37,021 nucleotides of DNA, from NCBI GenBank assembly GCA_049999805.1, contig JBNGIO010004566.1, positions 1 through 37,021 on the forward strand, given 5' to 3'. Shown piece by piece: positions 10,231-21,100 of the stretch. The position numbers and the translations under genes were made by a program. The notes below the pieces were generated by a model that was not told where the DNA came from, did not search any database, and saw only the letters and a program-made list of their open reading frames with translations. Each line of letters starts with the position of its first letter. Within the stretch, counting starts at the first letter, position 1. This DNA is from Folioceros fuciformis (lineage: Eukaryota > Anthocerotophyta > Anthocerotopsida > Anthocerotales).

Positions 10231-13200
10231 TCAAAACTTGCAGGGATTCCCTGTGAGCGTCCTGACCGAGGGGACAAGTGGTACGTGCAATCTGGCCTCA
10301 AGCACATCAGGGTGGAGTAAAAAGAGACCTCCAGACCAACGAGCAATGTTGTGGGGCGTTGGAGGCAGCCTGAATTGTGCTACACGTTCACCTTGTATGA
10401 TCCCAGCGTAGGTGAGAAATATTGCCTGTAGAGCCTTCGCACCTGTGAGTTCACTGTACCAAGATGCTATTTTAGGATATAGTGCTTGGACCAATATGTC
10501 TCCGCCAGCTTCCCATATTTTTTTGTGCACAGCAACCGTAGGCCACTCGAAAACTCCATCTGAGAGTTGGACAACTCCCACACATTCACTAGGCTTCCCC
10601 TTGCAGTAATGAAGAAAGACTTTCACCTCCACATCCCCTGAAATGGGCTGCGCTTTCATCCGACATCCTGGCTTCTTTCGGCAAGTATAATCATATGGCC
10701 TTGTAGCAGGAGCTGTTGCAGGTCTGCCTGAACCATATATAGGTGGAGGTAAGCCATCCAACGTGCTATGCAGGTAACCAGGAGGCGATGGAGGTCTGGA
10801 ACTTGGTGGGGATGGTGATTGGCCTCGGGAGCATGGCGGGGATGGCGACTGGCTTCTGGAATATGGCGGGGATGGTGATTGGTCCCTGGAACATGGCGGG
10901 GACGGTGATTGGTCTCTGGAACTTGGCGGTGATGGTGATTGGTCTCGGGAATATGGTGGTAACGATGATTTGTCTCTGGAATGCGGTGGAGATGGTGATT
11001 TGTCGTTGGAACACGGCGGTGATGATGATTTGTCTTTCCTCGTGTGCAGATCCTGTGGTGGCGGTTGTGATGCGCCTTTGCCACCAAGAGGACAAGACGT
11101 GGGTTTGGATGCACTAGGAGGGGGAGCAGGAGAAGGATGAGAGGATTTTGCAGCAGACGGGCAAGGAGTGGGTTTGCCACCCTGCGTGCTATGCAGGTGA
11201 CAGGGAGGCGATGGTTGTCTGGAATACGACGGGGATGGTGATTTGTCTTCCTTGTTGTGCAGCTCGCAAGGGGCCGATGGTGATTTACTTTTGGCAGCAG
11301 CTGGCCCAGGTGTAGGTTTGCCTGCCGTATGAGGGTCAGCAGAAGAAGGACAAGCAGATTTGGCAGCAGAAGGGCAAGGAGAGGTTTTGGCTGTATGAGA
11401 AGGGGAGGAAGGTTTGGTAGCAGGAACAGCTTTAGGTTTCTCAGACGGGGTCACTGCAGCTGCTGCTGTTGCAGGTCGAGTCTGTTGATTGCTGGGTGGA
11501 GTGTTACAGAAATCTGGCTGTCCTGTAGATGTCACACAACGGTGCCACATATTGCTGTTTGGATCTACGAAGCGGGAATGCTTGATAACAACTGGAATTG
11601 GCAGGAGGCAGTAGTGAGTATTGACAAGACCCACAGTCACGTTGGAGTACCCGGCAAATGCAGCATGAACCTGCAGAACACCCATGCAAACACGATGTCT
11701 GTCGAACCTCTCATGAAGAACAGGGTAGACTGAACTCGTATTTGACGCTGTGATGTGAAGCAATATTTGGCTTACTGCATTCTGCCCCAACACACTGCAA
11801 AAAATGTGGTCCGCCGAGTTACACGGCCTGGCTCGAATCATGTACGTGGGATCTATGTACTTCACGTCTGCTGACATTTTGATCTTGCTGAAATAGGCTT
11901 TCACCTATAAGTATGGTGTCAAGGCAGTGACGAGTTTGCGAAGCAAATTTTCAGTTGCAACCTGGTTCACAGGCAAGAATCTGGTCTGTTGGGCGTAACT
12001 TCTTGCTTCTCAACTGATACATCACTAACCTGGCTGTAGAACCATTTGCCAACATCTGCTAACACAGTGTTTCCTGAGGCATCGACAGCCCCCGTCTTCT
12101 CAAGAAGATCCTGCAGTGTTAAAAGCTAGCGTGACGATTGGCTGCACATCGACTGACTCAACTTGTACTGTTCGGTGTGACAGATGAACATCAACCACTC
12201 AAACCCGCAAGAGCACCTGTCCGGCACCTTCTGCAACCACAACGACACAAATGCCATTCCTTTCCAGTCTTTTTTTCATGAAAGCTAGCACGCCATTGTT
12301 TCCGTCCATCATAAATGGTACCTGCAGGTTTACGAGAGCGAAAATGGTAGGAACCCATAACATTTGCAACAAGGGGCACGAATGTTATAAAGATGTTACC
12401 TCAGGAATGAGAACCACATCTACTTGGCCACTTGCCAATGTAGCATGCATGGCTATGAAACCACTGTGCCTTCCCATGAGTTTCACAATACCAACACCGT
12501 TGAAAGCGCTAGAGGCCTACCAAAACACAGCTGAGCATAGATCAACACCGGAAAGGATACAGTGCTGCTCAGAATTAACAAAACAGCAAGCTGCATTCCT
12601 GCGCTCCACTGATGAAGGCAATAGGCAACAGCACCTCCACATAAGCAGCGTTTATGGCACGTTGAGCCTCCTCAACAGCTGTGTCGAAACCAAAGCTTTT
12701 ATCAACTAGAAGAAAATCATTATCAATTGTCTTGGGCACTCCTACAACGGCTAGCTTCAACTTGCGTGCCCAAACCTAGCACATTAACAGTTGGTATTAA
12801 AGATTTAACATGGGCCATGAACCTGACCCTTCTGCTCTTGAAGAGCGGCGACTGACGTTTATGGGACTTACTTCCTTGAAGATTGCATTTGCCCCGGCAT
12901 GTGAACCATTACCACCGATGACGAACAGCATGTTAACCTTCCATGCCTGCAGTAAAACGAAAGATTGAAATTTTCCAGGAGGGAATGCTAGGTAACTCCA
13001 CCAGAACCAATGCTCTCGCACACCTCTAATTTATCGACTATCTCGGAAATTTTTGGGCCACCACGAGTTACACCCAAAAAGCTGCCCCCTTGCATGTTGA
13101 TCCGTTGCACTACCTTTCTGTTCAGCTGCATATGTCACAGCTTAAAACTTGTTCAATGCCTTGGGAAAGTGATCAGAATCAGAACTTCCCCAAAAGGAAT

Positions 13201-14253
13201 AACTTCCCCAAGAATGCAAGCAAGGATGAGCTTACGGCAATGGGCGGTAGCTTCGGGTCGGAGAATCCACGGAACCCATACTGAATACCCAGGATTTGAC
13301 TCACACCATAGATCTCCAACGTGGATACAATCTGCATCACAGACATCTGAAGCATCACATCACATTTCTTCAGCAGCTTCAGACTAGCTAGGGAATAAGC
13401 GTGGTAAATACATGACCCCTACCTGACGAATGACATCATTAAGACCGGGACACAGCCCACCAGAGGTAAGGATGGCAGCCTTCACCTGGCAAAGACCAGT
13501 GTTAGACTTGAAATGAGACTCGAAAGGGATGAGACAATGTGAGGGAAGGACCAAACCATAGACAACAGAATACAGTATGTGCATACGCACTTCTTCTGGG
13601 CGAAAGTATATCCATGCCCTTGGGCCTGCACGTCGAGCCCTGGAGCAAGATGAGGCAGGAATTACGAACGGAAAGCAACCAGAGATTGAATAGTCCAAAT
13701 GTGAGCACGTGGAACGCAACACACGCACCACATGGGCCTAAATTGCCACTCCCCATTCTCATCAGTCTCAATGCCAGCAGAAGTTGGGTGGCCATAGTGC
13801 ACAACCTAGAAGACAGGTTGATTCGGTTGTCAGAACATTCGTGCAAGAACCGCACCTGCTTGCACCATTTTTGCATTTCTGCGAAACGGGCCCTCAGCTA
13901 CACAGCCGTCACCTTGACTGTACCTTCACAAGAACACGATCCTCATCATGCACAAACAGTCTCCCCATGTCATGCCTATCTGGTCTTGGTGGGCTGGACA
14001 CCCCATCTGGCAAAGGTGCTCTGGTACATAATGCAAGAGATGTGAGAAACAGGAGCGTGCCGGAATCTGTGCTTCATGCAAATGAGTGAAGCAAACTGGA
14101 TGTGGATGTGTACCCGCTTTTAGTCCTGTACGTTGATTCAAGCCGTCCCAGGCCAAGATAGTCCCCTAAGTGAGGCAACTCGAACGCGTCATCGGACTTT
14201 TTAGGCAACGACAGCTCTTCCTCCAGCGCACTCTTTCTCCCCATCTCCAGTGC
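10231..14253 (-). CDS. PFK: ATP-dependent 6-phosphofructokinase (plastid PFK4/5-type) with long Pro/Ser-rich C-terminal extension
   Basis: Fourteen exons on the minus strand join in phase: 14253-14132, 14020-13924, 13805-13729, 13639-13591, 13485-13423, 13331-13236, 13125-13024, 12946-12872, 12775-12635, 12516-12400, 12321-12217, 12110-12030, 11904-11776 and 11670-10231. The 13 introns are 77-125 bp, GT-AG. The enzyme phosphorylates fructose 6-phosphate in glycolysis. Conserved sites are [24 protein letters not shown] (catalytic Asp), MGRHSG, EGAGQ and [14 protein letters not shown] rather than GGDG and the end [16 protein letters not shown] mark the plastid PFK4/5 group. Family members normally stop at that point. 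Here the last exon continues 425 codons: a Lys/Pro/Ser-rich stretch, ten-residue SPSPP-x-SRDQ repeats, then about 150 residues with no family I know. From the ATG at 14244 the product is 894 residues. The 5' end is unresolved: exon 1 begins at a good acceptor, so an upstream exon, perhaps with a transit peptide, is likely. Confidence 0.9.
10801..11040. repeat. 30-bp coding minisatellite in the PFK tail, eight units
   Basis: Eight consecutive 30-bp units in perfect register run from 10801 to 11040. Read on the minus strand, each encodes a decapeptide of the form SPSPP-x-SRDQ (x is Cys, Tyr, Ser or His). Diverged units continue at both ends, and a further one lies near 11217. The period is a multiple of three and all units are open only in the PFK frame sense, so copy number can vary without breaking the protein. 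On the plus strand the array gives a spurious open frame rich in Gly and Met. Confidence 0.9.
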
Positions 14254-14952
14254 CTGACAAGCAAGCTACACAACCACGCAGCGCAAACAGGAAATCCTGT
14301 CTTGCGCATGCTCATGTCTGCCCAACGCAAGAGGGATCCAGTCCGGCTGCCGCTGCTGCCCTGTGGACGCAATCTGAGATTCGCTGCTCTCCCACAGTCT
14401 GCTGTTGTTCGTCACCATTTTACGACAAATTCTCTATCCAGATTTCGCAGGGTCCGACCATTCCCGTGGTGGCCGAACCGCAAAAATTGCATCCTGCACA
14501 CAACTCCTTGGTCTCGTCAAACCCACCAGGGATTGCCTCGGGTTCGATACACACAACAAACATCTCACTGAGCAACCACACGGCACCGGCGAGACGCGCG
14601 CATTGCAGCAGCCGGCATGGGTTCAGCTGACTGCGGGCTCAATTTTCTCTAACTACCAAGCCGCCTGAAAAATCTCGGTCGTCTCCCACCTGCCTTGCAG
14701 AAATGGTGGTACTTGGCACGGTGACGGAAAGGCCGTGGTGCTTCTGAAGATAATGACAGGTGGCAGTTTGGGTGGACATTTGGCTGTGTTGGTCTAGGTG
14801 GCCTTTAAATTCGGTACGGAGGAATGCTGCAGGCATGCATCAGGGTGGCAATGTTCAGCAGCTCCTCCGTTGAAGTATCTAATCCACGTTCTTGCTGTGG
14901 GTCCATGAACGAGACGCGGTTGACGTTGGTTGGGCTTTGATTTCTTGTTCAA
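14254..14952. other. Intergenic between PFK 5' end and PPR pseudogene C
   Basis: This 699-bp stretch must contain the PFK promoter and probably its first exon. A minus-strand frame starting at ATG 14418 (MVTNNSRLWESSESQIA) runs toward the gene, but a splice to the acceptor at 14253 would leave an intron of only about 20-35 bp, so I do not include it. On the plus strand a good 3' splice site (TTGTTCAAGTGCAG, ending near 14957) lies where pseudogene C begins. Confidence 0.5.
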
Positions 14953-17768
14953 GTGCAGGGCAAGCACCGCGGCCAGGAAGGACGGGGTCTGGGAATTGAA
15001 TTTCAACAGGGGCAGAGATTGGAAGCTGCTGGGGGGAAGACGTGGGAGGAGGAACTACTTGGTGAGGATGTTGAAGCGTTGGGCCTTGTGGTGGACCGAC
15101 GACCTCCAGTCCCTGTATCTCTTATCCATCGCTTTCTCAGGAGGTGCATGGCAGAGGGGAGTTTGGTTCTCGGGAGGCGAGGTCATGCTCTGGCTCTTCG
15201 ATGTGGGCTAGAGTGCGACATGTTCTTGGCCAGCCACTTCATCCGCATGTATGCTTCCCATGGGAAGCTGGAGGAAGCCACACATGCGTTCTCCAAACTG
15301 GCGGTCCCAAGCACGTATCTGTCGTCCTGCATCATGTCGGCACTTGCTGATCATGGGGACGTTGCACATGCCCCGGGGCTGTCTCAACGGATGACTGCAG
15401 GGCCAGATGATCGCACCTTTGTGGCGATACTCAAGGCATGTACCAGGGTAGGAGATCTGGCATCGGGCAGGAAGGTCCATGCAGATATTTTGGGGGCTGC
15501 AGTTGAGCCAAATGTCTTTGTCAGCAACTGCCTGGTGCATATATATGTTAAGTGTGGCAGGCTGGAGGATGCTCGCAAGGTTTCTGACAGTCTGAGAACA
15601 AAAGACGTGGTAACTTGGACCACTATGGTTGGCGGGTATGCTCACCATGGCCTTGGTCAGGAACCTCTTTCCCTTTATTCAGATATGTGCAACGAGAGGG
15701 CGTCTGTGCAGCCAATCATGTTACGTTTGCTTTGCCTTTTGAAGGCCTGTACCAGGATCTTGGATCTACCTGAGGCTAACCGGCTTCATTCCGAGTTGCA
15801 GGAAAGGGGTTTGGGGACTAATCTTCTTCTTGGCAACTGCCTGGTGGACATGTCTGCAAAATGTGGCAGCCTTGAGGATGCTTGCAAGGTCTTTGACTAT
15901 CTACCCGTGCGGGATGTGGTGACATGGAATGCCCTCGTAACCGGGTATGTGCAGCATGGCCGTGGTCAAGAGAGTCTCGCTTTGTTTGCAAGAATGCAAC
16001 AGGCAGGTATTCATGCCTATCAGGTGACATTTGCCTCCCTTCTAAAGGCATGCGCCAGTATTCGAGCTTTACGTGAGGGGAAGATTCTGCATCGCTGGAT
16101 CAAGCAGAAAGGACACGAGGATGATGAGGTTATTGTCAACTGTCTGGTGGACATGTATGCAAGATGCGGAAGCTTAGAGGATGCTCGCAGAGTATTTGAC
16201 AGATTCCGGTCACGAAATGTGATAACATGGACAGTCATGATAGCAGCATATGCTGACCAGGGTTTTGGTGAGGAATGTCTCTGTCTTTATGCAAGGATGC
16301 AGCAGGAAGGCATCACTCGGGGTGACCCCGTTACATTTTCATGTCTTCTGAAAGCCTGTGGCTGTATAGCGGATTTGCATCGAGGAAGACAAGTTCATGC
16401 CGAAATCGAGAGCCATGGCCTGGACTCCGATGTGATCGTAGGCAACTGCCTGGTAGAAATGTATGCAAAATGTGGCAGCTTATTCGAAGGGCGTGAGGTG
16501 TTTGATAGAATGCCCGAAAGAGGTGTGACATGGACTGTGATGATATCCAGGTATGCTGAGCATGGGCTTGGTCAGGAATCTCTTGCACTCTATGCAAGTA
16601 TGCGGCAGGAAGGCATTACTTCAGTAGACAGAATTGTATTGGCCTGCCTTTTGACTGCGTTTGCTGGTTCAAGTGATTAGGAGCAAGGGAAGCAGCTTCA
16701 TTCCCAGATTCAGGAGCAAGGCTTTTAATCTGATACGCATGTTGGCAACCGCCTGGTGGACATGTACGCAAACTGTGGAAGCGTAGAGGATGCCCATCGA
16801 GTCTTCAACAGTATGCCCATCAGAGATGTTGTCACATGGACTGCCCTAATTGCCGCATACTCTTAGCAGAGGCTCCTCAAGGAAGTCCTCATTCTTTACG
16901 CAAGGATGCAACAAGAGGGCATGACTTCACCTGATAGCGTCACATTTGCATGCCTTCTCAAAGCTTGTGCAAGCCTGGGACTTCTACATCATGGAGAGGA
17001 GCTCCACGCCCAGATTCAGAGCAGGCAGGGACTGGAAGAACGCGAACTTATTGGCCACTGCCTTGTTGCCATGTATGCGAAATGCGGCAGTTTGGAGGAA
17101 TCTTGTAAAATATTCAACAGACTACGAGCAAGGAATGTGGTGGCATGGAATGCCATGATCGGTGGCTATGCTCAGCACGGACGCGGCCAAGAGACAATGA
17201 GATGCTATGAAAGAGGTGTTTTGTGGGTATCAAGCCAGATGCAGTCACCTTTCTTTCGCTCCTCACAGCTTGCAGTCGTGCTGGCCTAGTTGACAAAGGT
17301 GATGAGTACTTCCAGTCCATGAGCATGGCCCATGGCCTGACCCCACCGATAGAGCACTACGTCTGCATGGTCGACCTGTTCGGGCGTGCAGGAATGTTCG
17401 CAAAAGTAGAAAAGCTGCTTATAGCAACGCCCATGGAGCCGGATCTGGCTCTGTGGCTGTGTTTGCTGGCTGCATGCCGGCGACACACAAATGTTGTGCT
17501 GGGAGAATGTGCATTCCGCTGTGCTGTGCACGAACATCCTAAACATTCTGCCGCGTATGTGATGATGTCTCACATTTATGCCGACGCCAGTCTGCTGCAC
17601 CGCGCCGCTGTAGTGCAGTCCTTGAGAAAAAAGGCAGGCGCGTGGAAAGAGCCTGGCCACAGCCGGATTGAGCTCGAGAAGGAAGTCCACTGGGTCTTTA
17701 AGGGAGATCTTTCTTCAACCTCGAGAATAGCTTGCCTGTCCACACCCTTCGCTGTGACTCGATGGTGA
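14953..17768 (+). pseudogene. PPR pseudogene C (PLS-class, three stops and a frameshift)
   Basis: The sequence follows the same plan as PPR genes B and D: about seven P-L-S triplets from SHFIRMYASHG to AMYAKCGSLEES, then E1/E2-like sequence (LWLCLLAACRRHTNVVLGE; AAYVMMSHIYADAS). The frame is broken by in-frame stops at 16678-16680 (TAG), 16726-16728 (TAA) and 16864-16866 (TAG). A frameshift lies near 17205-17225, where codons for a KM-type stretch before GIKPDAVTF are missing. The family PG box has become EPGHSRIE and the E+ tail is degraded. No ATG opens the frame at the left. Some conserved positions have drifted (DMSAKCGS, RMPERGVTW). Homology between breaks is still clear, so inactivation looks fairly recent. 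A short N-terminal product of up to 575 residues could still be made, but I have no sign of it. Confidence 0.88.
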
Positions 17769-18188
17769 ACCTGTCTGCATTAAATCTCGAAAGCATACCC
17801 ACCCGTTTTCTGAAATTTCTTCTCGGCCCGCCTTGGAGCCTGTCTCGCATCTCTGTTACTTACACGCTTGTGGCACTGCTCGACACGTCTGCTGTTAAAG
17901 AGCTCTGAACGATGGCGTCCATCAAAGCTGTAATAATGTTTGTGCCTTTCTCGGCATCTCGGAGAGACTACGGGTTGTCTCTGACTGGTCGAGAAAAGAG
18001 ATAGCCGCTCTCGTAATGCAGGGGTCGAACTTGGCTCTTCTCAACTTCTGAATCCCTCGGCTTGCTTGCTTGCTTGTGGTAAGGCTGCCAGTGCAGCGGT
18101 CAGGCTCGCTGCTACATGGAGAAGGTTCTATTTCCTTCACCTGTGCCGCCCATGAAGTCCACCTCGGCCGCAGGAACCGGGATCGCAA
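17769..18188. other. Intergenic upstream of PPR gene D
   Basis: The 420 bp between pseudogene C and the ATG of gene D hold no supported gene. The segment presumably carries the gene D promoter. I see no clear core element or repeat. Confidence 0.5.
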
Positions 18189-21100
18189 ATGAGGAAAGGT
18201 GGGCGTTTGTTCATGCGGAGCCGGGGCAGGCATCTGTCGTCGTTGGAAGTCCTGGGCCTGGAGAGGGCAATAGCCGAAGGGTCCCATTGCAGAGTGGTGA
18301 AGGATGATGGGTACCTGGGTGACGCAGTCGAAGCATTGGGCTTCCTGGTGGAGCAAAGGCTGTACGTTTCCGTTTCTCTCTTGTGCAACGTGCTCAAAAG
18401 GTGCATCCAGCAGAGGGATTTGGATCTTGGTAGGCGTGTGCATGCTCTCACTGGGAACAGTGGATATGAATCCAACACACTCTTGGCCAATCACATCGTT
18501 CGCATGTACACTTCCCGTGGGAGGGTGCAGGAAGCATCACTGGTTTTCAGCAAGTTGGTTTCTCCAGATGCTTTCGTCTGGCTGTCCATAATCCTGGCAC
18601 ATGTTGAACATAAGCGACCTGCACAGGCTGTAGAACTTTATTGGCAGATGAGAAAGTCGGGTGCTGATGCCGATAGTCATGTTCATGGGGCAGTCCTTAA
18701 AGCTTGTGCAAGTACAGCAGATCTTGGTTCAGGCAAACAGGTACATGCTGATCTTTTGCAGAGAGCGCTTCAGCCCAATGTGTATGTTGCGAACTGCTTG
18801 GTGGACATGTATGCGAAATGTGGCAGCTTAGAGGATGCCCGCACAGTTTTTGATAGCTTGCCCACGAAAGATGTGGTGTCCTGGACTGCCATGATTGCTG
18901 CATACGCTGAGCACGGGCTCGGTCAAGAAGCTCTTGCTCTGTACGCGTTAATGCAGCAGGAGGGCATCACTGCTGATCGCATCACATTCTCCTGCCTTTT
19001 GAAAGCATGTGCAGGCGTTGGTGCCTTGAGTGAGGGCAGGGAACTCCACTATCAGATACAGGGTCAAGGGTTGGAAGCTGATTCATTCATTGGAAGCTCT
19101 CTGGTCCACATGTACGCAAAATGTGGTAGCTTGGAGTGTGCTCGTGAAGTGTTTGACAGATTGGTAACAAGAGATGTGGTCACATGGACTGCCATGATAG
19201 CCGGGTATGCCCAACATGGGCGTTTTGAAGAATCTTTGGGTATATATGCTAGTATGCAAGAGGAAGGCAAAACTGAAGCCAATCATGTAACGCTTGTGTG
19301 GCTTCTGAAAGCGTGTGCGGAACTCAGAGCTCTGCAGCAAGGCAAGGAGCTGCATGCGCATGTTCAGGAAAGAGATTTGGAAGCTGATGTTGTTATTGGT
19401 AACTGCCTCGTAGACATGTATGCAAAATGTGGGAGCTTCGACGATGCTCGTCAACTGTTTGATAGACTGCCCACAAGAGATGTGGTGACTTGGACTGCAA
19501 TGATAGCAGGATATGCTCAGCACGGATTTGGTGATAAGTCTCTATCCCTTTATGCAAGCATGCGGCATGAGGGCATCACGCCAGCTGATTCTGTTACTTA
19601 CGCCTGTCTTCTCGGAGCATGTTGCAGCACTGGAGCACTGCGTCAGGGTAAGGAGCTCCATGCCCAGATTCAGGAGAGAGGACTTGAAGCTAGCATACTT
19701 GTTTGCAACTCGCTGGTGGATATGTATGCGAAATGTGGAAGCTTAGAAGATGCTCGAATAGTATTTGACAAGTTGCCCCAAAGAGATGTAGTGACATGGA
19801 ATACTATGTTTGCTGCATATGCTCACGTTGGTCTTGGGGAAGAGGCTCTGGCTCTTCGTGAGAGCATGGAAGAGGATTGCATTACTGAAGCTGATCATGT
19901 TACGTTTGCCTGCCTATTGAAGGCATGTGCAAGTGTTACAGCTTTGCCTTCAGGGAAGGAGCTTCATCGCCAGATTCGACGCAGAGGATTGCAAGATAAT
20001 TTGGTTATCAGCAACTGCCTCATAGACATGTATGCTAAATGTAGGTCCCTAGAGGATGCTCGTGACGTGTTCGAAAAGTTGCCCCGAAAGGATCTGGTAA
20101 CATGGACTGCCATGATTGGTGGATATGCCGAGCAGGGCCTTGGTGAAGAGGCCATAAGTTTATATACAAGGATGCAGCATGAGGGAATGACTTCAGTCGA
20201 TTGTGTTATGCTTGCCTGCGTCTTGCGAGCATGTGCCAGCATTGGAGCTTTACACAAGGGGAAGCAGCTTCATTCCGAAATTGAGGTCAAGGGATTGAAA
20301 GCAGATATAATTGTTTGCAATGCCCTTATTGACATGTACGCCAAATGTGGAAGCTTAGAGGAGGCTCGGAAGCTGTTTGATGAGATGTCCACCAAAGATG
20401 TGGTTTCATGGAATACCATGATTGCCGGATATAGTCAGCATGGATTTGGTCAGAAATCCCTTACATTGTATGCAAGAATGCTTCACGATGGCAACGTCTC
20501 ACCTAATCAAGTCACTTACATATGCCTTTTGAAAGCCTGTACAAACATCGAAGCCTTGCATCTGGGAAAGGAAATTCTCTGTCACATTCGGAAAAGGAAG
20601 CTGGATGAGGATGTAGTTATCGGCAACTGCTTAGTGGATATGTTTGCGAAGTGTGGCAGTGTCGAGGATGCCCGAATGGTGTTTGACAAGCTGCCTGTGA
20701 AGGATGTGAGAACGTGGAATGCATTGCTTGCAGGATACAATCAGAGTGGCTTCGGTGAAGGATCCCTGGCTCTCTATGCACGTATGCAGGAAGATTCCAT
20801 TGTAGCAGATCAAATCACGTACGTGTGCGTCTTGAAAGCGTGTGGAAGCATTCGAGCTTTGTGGCAGGGAAAGAAGGTGCATAGCAAGATAAAAGAAATA
20901 AACATGGAGACTGATATTGTTATTGGCAACTGCCTGGTGGACATGTATGCAAGATGCGGAAGTTTAGAGGATGCTCGTAGAGTGTTTGACAGACTGCCCT
21001 CAAGAGACACAGTGTCATGGACTACAATGATTACCGGGTATGTCGAGCACGGATCCAGTCAAGAAGCCCTTTCTCTGTATGGAAGAATGCAACAGGAGAT

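Noticed and set aside
10743-11117. Plus-strand Gly/Met-rich frame of 124 residues and two minus-strand frames of 174 and 109 residues
   Set aside because: They are other-frame readings of the 30-bp coding minisatellite in the PFK tail.
14275-14418. ATG at 14418 as first exon of PFK (MVTNNSRLWESSESQIA)
   Set aside because: Joining it to the acceptor at 14253 needs an intron of only about 20-35 bp, far below the 77-125 bp of the other introns, and a TAG blocks read-through.
16906-17289. Separate short PPR gene inside pseudogene C
   Set aside because: It is in the same frame as the upstream repeats and simply lies between the last in-frame stop and the frameshift.
17922-18494. Minus-strand frame of 190 residues
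   Set aside because: It lies largely antisense to the start of PPR gene D and has no recognisable family content.
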